This document shows positions 31,882 to 40,116 of a DNA stretch of 56,612 nucleotides, piece after piece. How positions within the stretch are numbered: the stretch's first letter is position 1; each line of letters starts with the position of its first letter. Location of the stretch: positions 1 through 56,612 of the forward strand of contig NZ_AYZA01000021.1 in NCBI RefSeq assembly GCF_001436315.1, in the 5' to 3' direction. The notes under the pieces are model-generated. The model searched no databases and had not been told where the DNA came from. It saw only the letters and a list, made by a program, of their open reading frames with translations. The stretch is from Ligilactobacillus aviarius subsp. aviarius DSM 20655 (lineage in GTDB: Bacteria; Bacillota; Bacilli; Lactobacillales; Lactobacillaceae). A program made the translations under genes and the position numbers.

Positions 31882-32338
31882 GGTCTTCTAATGTATTATT
31901 CAAATCATCAAGTTTAGCCGCAATGCGGTGTAAAAGCCCCACACTGGTCGTATATTCATCCGAATCCATATCAATCAATCGGAATGAATACGAAACAGCT
32001 TCCTTGACGCTTTTTTCCTTTTCCTTTGCCATTGGAGTTAATTCCAAGTAGACCCGCCGGCCATCAACCCCTGACCGGGTCCGTGTTATCCACCCGTTAT
32101 GTTCCAACCGTTTTAATAAGGGCGTCAGCGTCCCCGTATCAAGATTTAATCGTTTACCGATCTCCTTGATCATCATCGGCCGCCGTTCTTCCCACAAAAC
32201 CAGCATCGTAATGTATTGCGGGTAAGTCAAACCGAATTGCCGTAACGCTTCGCTATAAAACTTATTGTAACTTTTCTGAGCTGAATAAATTGCAAAACAC
32301 AATTCATCTTCAAGGTGATATGGTTTATGGTCTAACAT
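31874..32338 (-). CDS. OhrR-like MarR-family regulator
   Basis: 154 residues with the MarR winged helix (~35-100: FGLTYPQYITMLVLWE, LDTGTLTPLLKRLEHNGWITR, wing at RSGVDGRRVYLEL). Cys14 in DELCFAIYSA lies exactly where OhrR carries its peroxide-sensing cysteine, so it probably senses organic hydroperoxides. No ohr gene is adjacent in this window; targets are unknown. TTTGGAGGA ribosome site. 52 nt downstream of jag. Confidence 0.85.
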   Translation of the reverse strand: MLDHKPYHLEDELCFAIYSAQKSYNKFYSEALRQFGLTYPQYITMLVLWEERRPMMIKEIGKRLNLDTGTLTPLLKRLEHNGWITRTRSGVDGRRVYLELTPMAKEKEKSVKEAVSYSFRLIDMDSDEYTTSVGLLHRIAAKLDDLNNTLEDHK

Positions 32339-32390
32339 GATAAATCCTCCAAATTATCCTCCAATATTTGAATTAATCCCTATAAATCAT

Positions 32391-33137
32391 CTATTTAAAT
32401 TTGGGTGCGATCACAATGTAACGGTATGGGTCGTTTCCATGCGATTTCGCCTTAACATGTTTATTTGAAGCAAGCGTTTTGTGCACGATCTTGCGTTCCA
32501 TTGCTGGCATCGGGCCTAACTTAAACGCCCGCCGTTCAACGATTGCCCGTTCTGCTAAATCGGCCGCGATCCGTTGCAATTCTTCGCGCCGCCGCTCACG
32601 GTAATCACCGACATCAAGGATCAACCGGTAACGCCGTTTGACCTGCTTATCAAAACAGGCTTGGGCCAAAATTTGCAAAGCATTCAATGTCCGCCCATGC
32701 TTGCCAATCAGCAATCCTTGCTGATCGGTATCAAAGTCAAAGTACACGTTGCGCCGGTCAACTGTCACTGAGATCTCAGTGTCGATTCCTAACTGACTGA
32801 TAATGTCATCCAGGTAATTACCAACGGCTTGAACGACATCGTCAACTGATTCGTCTTCCGTGGCAGTTTCATCCTTAGGTGAATCTTTTACCGGTTCATC
32901 TTCACTTTCATGAATCTCCGCCGTAATTTCATCTTCTAATTGATTTGAATATTGATCATCAATCTGATCATCGGATTCAAGAACCGTGATCTCAACTTCC
33001 GCTGGCTTTCTTCCAATTCCTAAAAAGCCCTTGCGTCCTTCGCTGATAACAGTCACTTCAACTTGATCACGGCCAACCTCTAAATCTGCTAAGCCTTTGC
33101 TTAAAGCTGCATCAACGGTTTCACCAGAGTATCTCAT
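32391..33137 (-). CDS. jag: Jag/KhpB RNA-binding protein
   Basis: 248 residues: Jag_N domain (~4-52, GETVDAALSKGLADL...GFLGIGRKPAEV), an acidic linker (~55-100), a KH domain (~105-175; GLLIGKHGRTLNALQ is the GxxG loop), and an R3H domain (~180-247; RREELQRIAADLAERA). Known as KhpB/EloR in streptococci, where it binds RNA with KhpA and affects cell elongation. It is usually next to yidC near oriC; here yidC is not adjacent. CGGAGGG ribosome site. Confidence 0.92.
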   Translation of the reverse strand: MRYSGETVDAALSKGLADLEVGRDQVEVTVISEGRKGFLGIGRKPAEVEITVLESDDQIDDQYSNQLEDEITAEIHESEDEPVKDSPKDETATEDESVDDVVQAVGNYLDDIISQLGIDTEISVTVDRRNVYFDFDTDQQGLLIGKHGRTLNALQILAQACFDKQVKRRYRLILDVGDYRERRREELQRIAADLAERAIVERRAFKLGPMPAMERKIVHKTLASNKHVKAKSHGNDPYRYIVIAPKFK

Positions 33138-33231
33138 TGCGTTCCCTCCGTATGTAAATCTAATTCCATATTATAACCTAATCACGGGATTGTGCAAAAT
33201 CATGGTCCGGTATTTTTTGATTGCTGAGGGT

Positions 33232-33263
33232 ACAAAAAAAGGACCGTCATCCGTCCAGTCCTT
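33232..33263 (-). terminator. Terminator of the 37-aa ORF
   Basis: AAGGAC (33239-33244) / GTCCTT (33258-33263), inner GGAC-GTCC pairing possible, and a run of T on the minus strand. Confidence 0.75.
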
Positions 33264-33267
33264 GCCG

Positions 33268-33381
33268 CTATTTTTCCGTCAACTGTAATAGAATTGAGAT
33301 TGCTTCTTGGTAGCTGACTTGGTTTTGGTTCATAACTTCCTTCACTAATTCTTCCGTTGACATTTTACTTGAAATCGTCAC
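33268..33381 (-). CDS. Small protein (about 37 aa), unknown
   Basis: Too short for most gene finders. The product starts VTISSKMSTEELVKE, continues with an amphipathic helix (SYQEAISILLQLTEK) and ends just before a terminator. GTG at 33381 has GGGGG eight nt upstream; TTG 33387 and ATG 33363 are alternatives. Composition is protein-like and acidic/helical. Function unknown. The independent terminator supports a real transcript. Confidence 0.45.
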   Translation of the reverse strand: MTISSKMSTEELVKEVMNQNQVSYQEAISILLQLTEK

Positions 33382-33389
33382 TTTCAAAG

Positions 33390-33654
33390 CCCCCACACTA
33401 CGAACGTTTGTTTGTTTTGATCACTACTTGATTTATTTTAGCGCGGTTTTTTCTAAAAAAAAAGCCCTAAAATTATTTAAAAAATTTTACTTGACAGGAT
33501 TATCAGCGTAATTCTGCCCGTTTGCCCCTGGTAAAAAAATTTTTGCCAAAATAAATTTCTTAGTTTTTATTAATATTTGGTAAAATGCCGGTCTATCAAC
33601 ATTCAGCATTCAATTTATCTCAAAATTATTCATTTGAAAATCAGCGTGAAAACA
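33390..33654. other. AT-rich gap between dnaB terminator and the small ORF
   Basis: No gene seen. Contains long A/T runs and GTAAAAAAATTTTTGCC (about 33531-33547), a near-palindrome. A TTGACA at about 33492 on the plus strand has no matching -10. Confidence 0.5.
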
Positions 33655-33690
33655 TAAAAAGCCTATCATTCAATAATCAATGATAAGCTT
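33655..33690 (-). terminator. Terminator of dnaB
   Basis: AAGCCTATCATT (about 33659-33670) / AATGATAAGCTT (33679-33690), T-run on the minus strand. Confidence 0.85.
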
Positions 33691-33721
33691 TAAGTTTGAT
33701 TATAATTAAGATATTAATTAA

Positions 33722-35113
33722 CTATACCATTTCCTGCCGGGCGGAAAGGTTCGCAAATTTGTTGTGCGACTTAATGAACAGCAACTTAACCGTTCCCCGC
33801 GCTCCAGCCCGGTTCTTTTCAATGATCAATTCAACTTCACCTGCATCTGGATCATTATCTTCTGCCGGTGAATCAGCTTCATCGTCGTCGCCGGCATCCG
33901 CCCGTTCATAATAGTCATCCCGGTACAAGAACGCAACGATATCCGCATCCTGTTCGATTGATCCTGATTCCCGAATATCTGACAATACTGGCCGTTTATC
34001 CTGCCGTTGTTCAACCCCCCGGGAAAGTTGTGACAACGCTAAAATCGGCACATTTAATTCCTTTGCCAGCTTTTTCAACTGCCGGGAAATTTCAGAAACT
34101 TCCTGTTGCCGGCTTTCTTTATTCGAACCTTCGATCAGCTGCAGGTAGTCGACAACAATAAAGCCGATTCCGCCTTGTTCCTTGGCTAATCGCCGACATT
34201 TTGCCCGAATCTCTGACATTTTGATTCCGGGAGTATCGTCAATGAAAATGTTGGTGTTCGCTAACGTTCCAATTGCGACCGTCAAATCATTCCACTCATT
34301 GCCTTCAAGATTTCCATCCCGTAAATGGTTGGCATTGATTCCGCCTTCCGCACAAATCATCCGGTTAACCAACGATTCGGCACTCATTTCAAGGGAGAAG
34401 ATCGCAACGTTGGTATTTGATGCCTTCCCGACATTTTGCGCAATATTTAACGCAAACGCCGTTTTCCCGACGGCTGGACGGGCAGCAAGAATAATCAAAT
34501 TATCCGGTTGCAAGCCGGAGATCATCTTATCAAAGTCATGGTACCCCGTTGAAAGGCCCGTAATTTCATCATCGCTTTGGGCAAGATCCTGAACCTTGAC
34601 TAACGCTTGGTCTAAAACTTGACTGATTGGTTTAAAGCCGGCACTATTCCGATTTTCAGAAACATCCATGATCTGCCGTTCAGCACTTGCTAAAATATCG
34701 TCGACTTCTTCATCGCCGTTTTGGGCTTCATTTTTAATGTTATTAGCCGTATTGATCAACCGCCGTAAAGCCGCTTTGCCTTGAACGATTTTCGCGTATT
34801 CCCGCACGTGACTGCTTGATGGAATGTTGCTTAATAATTCATCAAGGTAAACTGCTCCGCCGGCATCCTCAAATTGATTTGACCGTTTCAATTCGTTTGA
34901 GACCGTCAACGGATCGATCTTATCGCCGGCATCATCCACGGCGATCATTGCTTTAAAAATCACTTGGTTTGCACGGTTATAGAAGTCATCGGGAGTCACA
35001 AACTCAATTGCTTCAGCCAACGCATTTTCATCAAGAAAAATTGACCCTAAAACCGCTTGTTCTGCCTGAGCATCGTGCGGCATCACATTTTCGATTTCTG
35101 AATTATTATCCAC
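33722..35113 (-). CDS. dnaB: Replicative DNA helicase DnaB
   Basis: 463 residues, the hexameric fork helicase (DnaC in Bacillus naming). N-terminal domain ~10-110 (MPHDAQAEQAVLGSIFLDENA); RecA-like ATPase with Walker A ARPAVGKT (211-218), Walker B FIVVDYLQL (~310) and the LKKLAKELNVPILALSQLSR region; an acidic, Asp/Glu-rich insert at ~405-430 before ELIIEKNRAG. No intein. GTG start at 35113 with GGAAAC upstream. Neighbour of rplI and gdpP in the order typical of the oriC-proximal block of lactobacilli. Confidence 0.95.
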   Translation of the reverse strand: MDNNSEIENVMPHDAQAEQAVLGSIFLDENALAEAIEFVTPDDFYNRANQVIFKAMIAVDDAGDKIDPLTVSNELKRSNQFEDAGGAVYLDELLSNIPSSSHVREYAKIVQGKAALRRLINTANNIKNEAQNGDEEVDDILASAERQIMDVSENRNSAGFKPISQVLDQALVKVQDLAQSDDEITGLSTGYHDFDKMISGLQPDNLIILAARPAVGKTAFALNIAQNVGKASNTNVAIFSLEMSAESLVNRMICAEGGINANHLRDGNLEGNEWNDLTVAIGTLANTNIFIDDTPGIKMSEIRAKCRRLAKEQGGIGFIVVDYLQLIEGSNKESRQQEVSEISRQLKKLAKELNVPILALSQLSRGVEQRQDKRPVLSDIRESGSIEQDADIVAFLYRDDYYERADAGDDDEADSPAEDNDPDAGEVELIIEKNRAGARGTVKLLFIKSHNKFANLSARQEMV

Positions 35114-35193
35114 CGAACTGTTTCCTTTCTTTTTAAGTCGTTATCAAAATCATAACGCAAATTTGATTTCGCGCCAATCCATTTCATTCAAAT

Positions 35194-35226
35194 AAAAAAG
35201 AAGGCGTGACCCACGTCACAACCTCC
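35194..35226 (-). terminator. Terminator after rplI
   Basis: AAGGCGTGAC (35201-35210) / GTCACAACCTC (35215-35225), T-run on the minus strand. dnaB, 138 nt further on, therefore probably has its own promoter. Confidence 0.82.
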
Positions 35227-35250
35227 TCATAATCCAATTTCAAAGCCTTT

Positions 35251-35700
35251 TTACTGTTCGGCAATGTGAACCCGAATCTTAGCTGAAACTTCATTATGAA
35301 GCTTAACTGGAACATTAACGTAACCCATTGAACGAATTGGTTGAGCAAGTTCCATTTTGCGCTTATCAATTTTAATATCATATTGCTTTTGCAGTGCTTG
35401 AGAGATTTGCTTTGAAGTTACTGAACCGAATAAGCGGCCGTCTTCACCGGCTTTGGCCTTCAATTCAACAACGTATTTTCCTGATTCAAGCTTTTCTTTC
35501 AATGCCTTTGCTTCGGCTAAAATTTCAGCTTCCTTTTTAGCTTCGGCTTTTTGTTGTGCGCGTAGTTGACTCATTGCAGCTGCATCAGCCTGTTTAGCCT
35601 TTCCGCTCTTAATTAAGAAGTTGGCGTAACCGTCTGCCATGTTTTTAACTTCACCGCGTTTTCCTTTACCGCGAACATCTTGTGTAAAAATTACCTTCAT
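35251..35700 (-). CDS. rplI: Ribosomal protein bL9
   Basis: 149 residues, complete: N-terminal RNA-binding domain starting [19 protein letters not shown] with [13 protein letters not shown], a long charged helix (~45-80), and the C-terminal domain with [19 protein letters not shown]-type site. It follows gdpP by 11 nt, a conserved pairing in Firmicutes. Confidence 0.96.
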   Translation of the reverse strand: MKVIFTQDVRGKGKRGEVKNMADGYANFLIKSGKAKQADAAAMSQLRAQQKAEAKKEAEILAEAKALKEKLESGKYVVELKAKAGEDGRLFGSVTSKQISQALQKQYDIKIDKRKMELAQPIRSMGYVNVPVKLHNEVSAKIRVHIAEQ

Positions 35701-35711
35701 TGTGATTCCTC

Positions 35712-37736
35712 CTAGTCTTCCGTTTCAGGTTGAGGTTCTTCGTCTTTATTTAAAATTTCAAGCACCTTTTCACGCGCGTCAAGCACACTAATGTCTTTGA
35801 TCTGGGTCGCAGCGTTCGCAAGGTGCCCGCCGCCGCCCAGTTCTTCCATGATGACCTGGACATTGATCGTCCCGTCACTGCGGGCTGAAATTCCAACGGT
35901 GTGTTCATCGCGCCGGGTAATCGCAAACGTTGCTTGAATCCCGCTGACTTGTAAAAGCGAATCGGCAGCTTGGGCAGCAATTACTGAATCGTAGATCTTG
36001 TCATCTTCACCAACACATAACGCAACATTATCAATAAATTCCGTCCGGTCGATCAAATGGTTCCGTTGCATGTAGCTTGATTCGCTTTCCTTCATGAAGT
36101 GCCGGGCCATTGTCAGGTCAGCCCCCATTGACCGCAAATAACTTGCTGCGTCAAAGGTTCGGGTCCCGGTTCCTTGAGAGAATGACTGCGTATCAACGAT
36201 GATTCCCGTCAGCATTGCCGTTGCTTCCAGTGAATTGATCGGTTCACTATCACGTGATTGGTATTCGAACATTTCAGCGATCAATTCGCACGTTGAACTT
36301 GCATACGGTTCAATGTATACCAAAATCGGATTTTCAGGGAACTCTTCGCCCCGCCGGTGATGGTCGATAATTACGACCCGGTTTGAAAGCCGGTCATACA
36401 GTTCCTGACTGATTGAAATCGACGGCTTTGAATGATCCGCCAAAACAAGCAAGCTGCTTGGCGTGATCTTTTCCAACGCCTCAGCCGGTGAGATAATACT
36501 TTCCTTAATTTCAGGATACTTTCCAAGTTCATCGACCAGCCGCTGAACATCTGAATGAATGTTATCTTGATTCAAAATGATCCAGCATTTCTTGCCATTC
36601 ATCGCTGCGATCCGGCGAATTCCGAGACAAGCCCCAATCGCATCCATATCCGGCCGTTTGTGGCCCATTACAAAGACTTGATCAGACTGCTTCAACAATT
36701 CGCTCAAGGCTTGGGAAATCACCCGCGCCCGAACCCGTGTCCGTTTAGCCATCGGGTTCGTCTTTCCGCCATAGAACCGGGCTTCGCCATCCGATTCCCG
36801 GACAACAACCTGGTCACCACCCCGTCCAAGGGCAAGGTCCAAGTTGGATTGCGATAATTCGGTCAATTCGTTTAAGTCGTCTTCACCATATGCAATCCCG
36901 ATACTCAACGTAATCGGCGAATTACTCTTAAAAGTCCGTTCCCGAATCTTATCAAGAATCGAGAATTTTTGATGCTCAAGTTTTCGCAATGTTCCCGTAT
37001 AACCGATCATAACGTAATGATCTTCATCAACGCGTTTCAAAAACATTCCAAACTTTTTGGCCCAGTCTGAAAGCGCACTGGTAACAAAGTTGCTCAGGTT
37101 TGAAATATCCTTATCGCTCATCGCCTTTGAAATTTCGTCGTAGTTATCCAGGAAAATCTGCCCGATCATAACGTGTGAATCGTCATACCGGCGTTGAATC
37201 TCAGCGTAATGGGTAATATCCATCATATAAGCCACGCCAATGTCTTTTTGAATCAATAAATCAAAATCATGGTCATGCCAGTGAATCCGGTGGCGTTCCT
37301 TATCATCATAGTGATCCTGTAAAATCGTAGCAAGAGCTTCATCCAGGTCGCTGATCTTCTTGCCCAAAACATCTTCTTTGCCGAAATACCGTTGCATGTA
37401 CGGATTGATCCATTCGATCTCATACTTATCATTAAAGAAAATCGTTCCGATCGGCATCCGGATCAAACTGTCTTGGCCACCACGTTTTAAACGATAAGAC
37501 AGATCTGAAATATATTCACTTGTTTCTTCCTGTAAGTGTTGCAACATTGTATATGCAACTGCCATCGCAGCAATTGCTAAAACTAAAACAATTATCCCAA
37601 CGATTGGACTTATAAAAAATGCCAGTCCATCACTTACAATTGCTAGTCCGAGAATAAAGAGTGCAATCAGCCGCATCCGTCTGTCTTGCATAAATCCCGG
37701 GATTCGCCAAAGTTTTTTTGACTTTCGCTTTTCCAT
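35712..37736 (-). CDS. gdpP: Cyclic-di-AMP phosphodiesterase GdpP
   Basis: 674 residues, full length. Two N-terminal membrane helices (~20-65), a PAS-like domain (~80-150, [23 protein letters not shown]), a degenerate GGDEF domain (~170-310), then DHH (~345-500; [28 protein letters not shown]) and DHHA1 (~590-660; [12 protein letters not shown]) domains, which cleave c-di-AMP to pApA. It sets c-di-AMP level, controlling potassium/osmotic balance and cell-wall stress. All metal-binding residues seem present. GAGGGAAA site; first gene of gdpP-rplI. Confidence 0.95.
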   Translation of the reverse strand: MEKRKSKKLWRIPGFMQDRRMRLIALFILGLAIVSDGLAFFISPIVGIIVLVLAIAAMAVAYTMLQHLQEETSEYISDLSYRLKRGGQDSLIRMPIGTIFFNDKYEIEWINPYMQRYFGKEDVLGKKISDLDEALATILQDHYDDKERHRIHWHDHDFDLLIQKDIGVAYMMDITHYAEIQRRYDDSHVMIGQIFLDNYDEISKAMSDKDISNLSNFVTSALSDWAKKFGMFLKRVDEDHYVMIGYTGTLRKLEHQKFSILDKIRERTFKSNSPITLSIGIAYGEDDLNELTELSQSNLDLALGRGGDQVVVRESDGEARFYGGKTNPMAKRTRVRARVISQALSELLKQSDQVFVMGHKRPDMDAIGACLGIRRIAAMNGKKCWIILNQDNIHSDVQRLVDELGKYPEIKESIISPAEALEKITPSSLLVLADHSKPSISISQELYDRLSNRVVIIDHHRRGEEFPENPILVYIEPYASSTCELIAEMFEYQSRDSEPINSLEATAMLTGIIVDTQSFSQGTGTRTFDAASYLRSMGADLTMARHFMKESESSYMQRNHLIDRTEFIDNVALCVGEDDKIYDSVIAAQAADSLLQVSGIQATFAITRRDEHTVGISARSDGTINVQVIMEELGGGGHLANAATQIKDISVLDAREKVLEILNKDEEPQPETED

Positions 37737-37849
37737 AATTTCCCTCGTTTTAATTCATAATCAAAAATTAGCAATAAACTTCCATTAAGTATTTTACCAC
37801 ATTCTGGAATTCCATCAGAATCTCCCGGCCAAAAGCCTTAAACTACAAG

Positions 37850-37874
37850 AAAAAGCCCCGAATAGTCGGAGCTT
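37850..37874 (-). terminator. Terminator downstream of pnuC
   Basis: AGCCCCGA (37854-37861) / TCGGAGCT (37866-37873), T-run on the minus strand, about 85 nt after the pnuC stop. Confidence 0.75.
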
Positions 37875-37956
37875 CTTCTTGGTTATGAGTTATTTGATTG
37901 TTCTTAGTATACAATTCATTAATTCGTTTGTCATTGAATTTAATAAATTTTTATGA

Positions 37957-38727
37957 TTAATTTTCATGCGCCTTTTCTGTCCGGAACCAGCCTTTGCGAC
38001 TAAAGAAAGCATACATGTCATTCAAGAAGAAAATTGAATAACTGAAGATCAACGCAAAATTGCCGGCGCCTTGAAGCATCGTTTGGATCCACAATGCAAT
38101 CGTGATCACCGATGATAACGTCCAAACAAAATATTGTTCCCGCTTCCGGTTAAGTTCAAGCAGGGATCCAGTAACCGACATTGCTAAACTCATACTATCA
38201 AGGAAGACCCGCGGATCATTGGTTAAACTGAAAATATAATGCAAAGCCGCCCACGCAATCAAGAAGAAGATGCCATACTTGATCCAGTCAAACCAACTAT
38301 CAAATTTTTCAGCTTTAATATCATCATTCCATTTCGGATCTAAGATACAAAAAATATCAAGGAATAAAATGTAACCGATCTGTTCCCACGCATTAGCATA
38401 GTTATGTGCAATGAAGGCGGTCGTTGCAATGCAGATCGCACTTGTTAATCCCGCCCAGCCTTGAATTCCTGAACGGTTTGAAATTCCGATAACACATGCA
38501 ACTGAAAGGTTCCCGCCAATAAACGCAATGATTGAAGTTACTGGGTGGGCACTAAATGACTGAACCATTGACCACACTTGTAAAATAAAGTTAAAAATCA
38601 AAAGACCATAACTAAACCAGCCCCATCCGCGGCACTGATCGATCAACCATTTAAAATAGCCTTTCCGAAAAATGTTTTTTGAATATTCTGGTAAGTGCGT
38701 CAGCACATCTTTATAACGACTAAACAT
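37957..38727 (-). CDS. pnuC: PnuC-family nicotinamide riboside transporter
   Basis: About 256 residues, seven or so membrane segments, PnuC family: GGNLSVACVIGISNRSG, WAGLTSAICIATTAF, and the C-terminal ALIFSYSIFFLNDMYAFF signature. Takes up nicotinamide riboside by facilitated diffusion for NAD synthesis, fitting lactobacilli that cannot make NAD de novo. Start ATG 38727 (MFSRYKDV) behind AAAGGAAG; the ORF extends ten codons further up without a ribosome site. Monocistronic with a clear promoter. Confidence 0.9.
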   Translation of the reverse strand: MFSRYKDVLTHLPEYSKNIFRKGYFKWLIDQCRGWGWFSYGLLIFNFILQVWSMVQSFSAHPVTSIIAFIGGNLSVACVIGISNRSGIQGWAGLTSAICIATTAFIAHNYANAWEQIGYILFLDIFCILDPKWNDDIKAEKFDSWFDWIKYGIFFLIAWAALHYIFSLTNDPRVFLDSMSLAMSVTGSLLELNRKREQYFVWTLSSVITIALWIQTMLQGAGNFALIFSYSIFFLNDMYAFFSRKGWFRTEKAHEN

Positions 38728-38765
38728 CGAATCAACTTCCTTTCCATTTTTAAACAACGTTCCCC

Positions 38766-38794
38766 ATTATACATACATGTTGTGTTTCAATCAA
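38766..38794 (-). promoter_or_regulatory. Promoter of pnuC
   Basis: On the minus strand TTGATT, 17-nt spacer, TATAAT; the spacer holds ACACAACATGTATG, a possible NiaR-like operator, but I cannot match a known consensus. Confidence 0.7.
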
Positions 38795-38927
38795 CTAAAA
38801 AATCTATATATTGTGTTAATCATCTTTCGGCCCTTTCCTAATTTTTATTCTTGAAACGGTTCGTAAAATTCGTCCGTTCAATGCCAAAAAGTGATAAAAT
38901 CAAACTATATTTGAAAGGAGAAGCGCG

Positions 38928-39971
38928 ATGAAAAAGAAAATTATCTGGAAAACAATTGTAACTGCCAGTGCGGCAATTACCTTAATGGGAACTGCACCAA
39001 CGGTTCTTAACCAAATTCAAGCTGCGCAAACCGAACAAACCGACTCAAACACGAACACTAACAGTCAATCAAATAATGATAAAACTTTAAGCTCGGCATA
39101 CGTTGTCTATGGGGCCGGAACTTCAAGTGAAGTCCGTTCACAATTAAACAAGATTTTTGGCGTTGACTCGTCATTTAAGGAACTGACCGCAACGGCTGCT
39201 GACTACAATAAGTACATTGCCAACGGAACATCTGACACGACAAATGCCGCAATGATCAGTTCCGTTGCGATTGCCCCAAGCGATCCTGGTTCAGGGGTCA
39301 GAGTCAATATCAAAAATTATCAGGGTGATAACAACATTACCGAAGTAACGGCCCAACAGTATGCCATGGTTGCTCAAATGGCCGGGGTAACTGACGTAAC
39401 GATCGTCGTAACTGCTAACCGACCCGTTTCTGGGGAATCAGCGTTAACTGGCGTTTATGAAGCCCTTGCAGCTAACGGAATTCAATTGAATACCCAAAAC
39501 ACTGCCAGTGCTAACCAGATGCTGAATGCGACCCAATCAGCGATCGATGCCAACAAGAACAATACTAAGTACCCGGGCCAGTTAATGGCTGCCGTTGGTG
39601 AAGTTTCAAAGCAAATTTCACAACAAAAACAACAAAATAACGGTCAAGATCTTGCAACTAAGCAGGATATTCAAGCCATGTTAAATAAAGCTTTAGCTGA
39701 ACATGGAATCGCAAATGAAACAACGAATAACCAAAAGGACCAGATCACCAATGGGTTGATTAATTTCCAAAATTCACCAATTTCAGCTGATAAATCGTAC
39801 ACCAAGAACGTTGATAACACGATTCAAAACGTTAAAAATTCAACCGGGAACTTGATGAATAAAGCTAAAAACTGGATGAACAGCAAACAAGGTCAGGCTG
39901 CTGCGCAAGAGGCCAAAAATTGGTTTGAACGGTTCATTGACTGGATCAAGAGTTTATTTGGTTGGAATTAA
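38928..39971 (+). CDS. Secreted DUF1002 protein
   Basis: 347 residues. Signal peptide 1-~32 (MKKKIIWKTIV..., cut near IQAAQ), an Asn/Ser/Thr-rich linker, then a DUF1002 domain (~50-245; YVVYGAGTSSEVRSQLNKIF, MVAQMAGVTDVTIVVTANRPVSGESALTGVYEAL) as in Bacillus YpuA, and a helical C-terminus ending FIDWIKSLFGWN that may touch the membrane. Function unknown. GAAAGGAG site. Convergent with fruA through a shared terminator. Confidence 0.85.
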   Translation: MKKKIIWKTIVTASAAITLMGTAPTVLNQIQAAQTEQTDSNTNTNSQSNNDKTLSSAYVVYGAGTSSEVRSQLNKIFGVDSSFKELTATAADYNKYIANGTSDTTNAAMISSVAIAPSDPGSGVRVNIKNYQGDNNITEVTAQQYAMVAQMAGVTDVTIVVTANRPVSGESALTGVYEALAANGIQLNTQNTASANQMLNATQSAIDANKNNTKYPGQLMAAVGEVSKQISQQKQQNNGQDLATKQDIQAMLNKALAEHGIANETTNNQKDQITNGLINFQNSPISADKSYTKNVDNTIQNVKNSTGNLMNKAKNWMNSKQGQAAAQEAKNWFERFIDWIKSLFGWN

Positions 39972-39992
39972 TACATTCATTTAATTAAACAT

Positions 39993-40030
39993 AAAAAGAG
40001 GATGTGACTTGATGGTCACATCCTCTTTTT
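39993..40030. terminator. Bidirectional terminator between the DUF1002 gene and the fructose operon
   Basis: 16-bp perfect stem AAAAAGAGGATGTGAC (39993-40008) / GTCACATCCTCTTTTT (40015-40030). Read leftwards it is the end of repeat copy D. Confidence 0.95.
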
Positions 40031-40115
40031 ATTCGCTTTTCATATCATCGGGTTCCAAAACAAACGAGTTACTTGCGATACGAAGCTCGTCTTGAGCGTT
40101 TTGTCACCCTTTCTT
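39993..40115 (-). repeat. Dispersed 3'-UTR repeat, copy D (short form)
   Basis: Begins about 6 nt after the fruA stop as AAAGGGTGACAAAAC and shares GACGAG ... CTCGTTTGTTTTGGAACCCGAT with copies A-C, but lacks the ~70-nt core (GCAGAAAAGCG...GATTCGGAGG). The outer stem (ACGAG/CTCGT) is kept and it ends at the shared terminator. It looks like an internal deletion derivative, as seen among non-autonomous repeats. Confidence 0.75.
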
Positions 40116-40116
40116 T

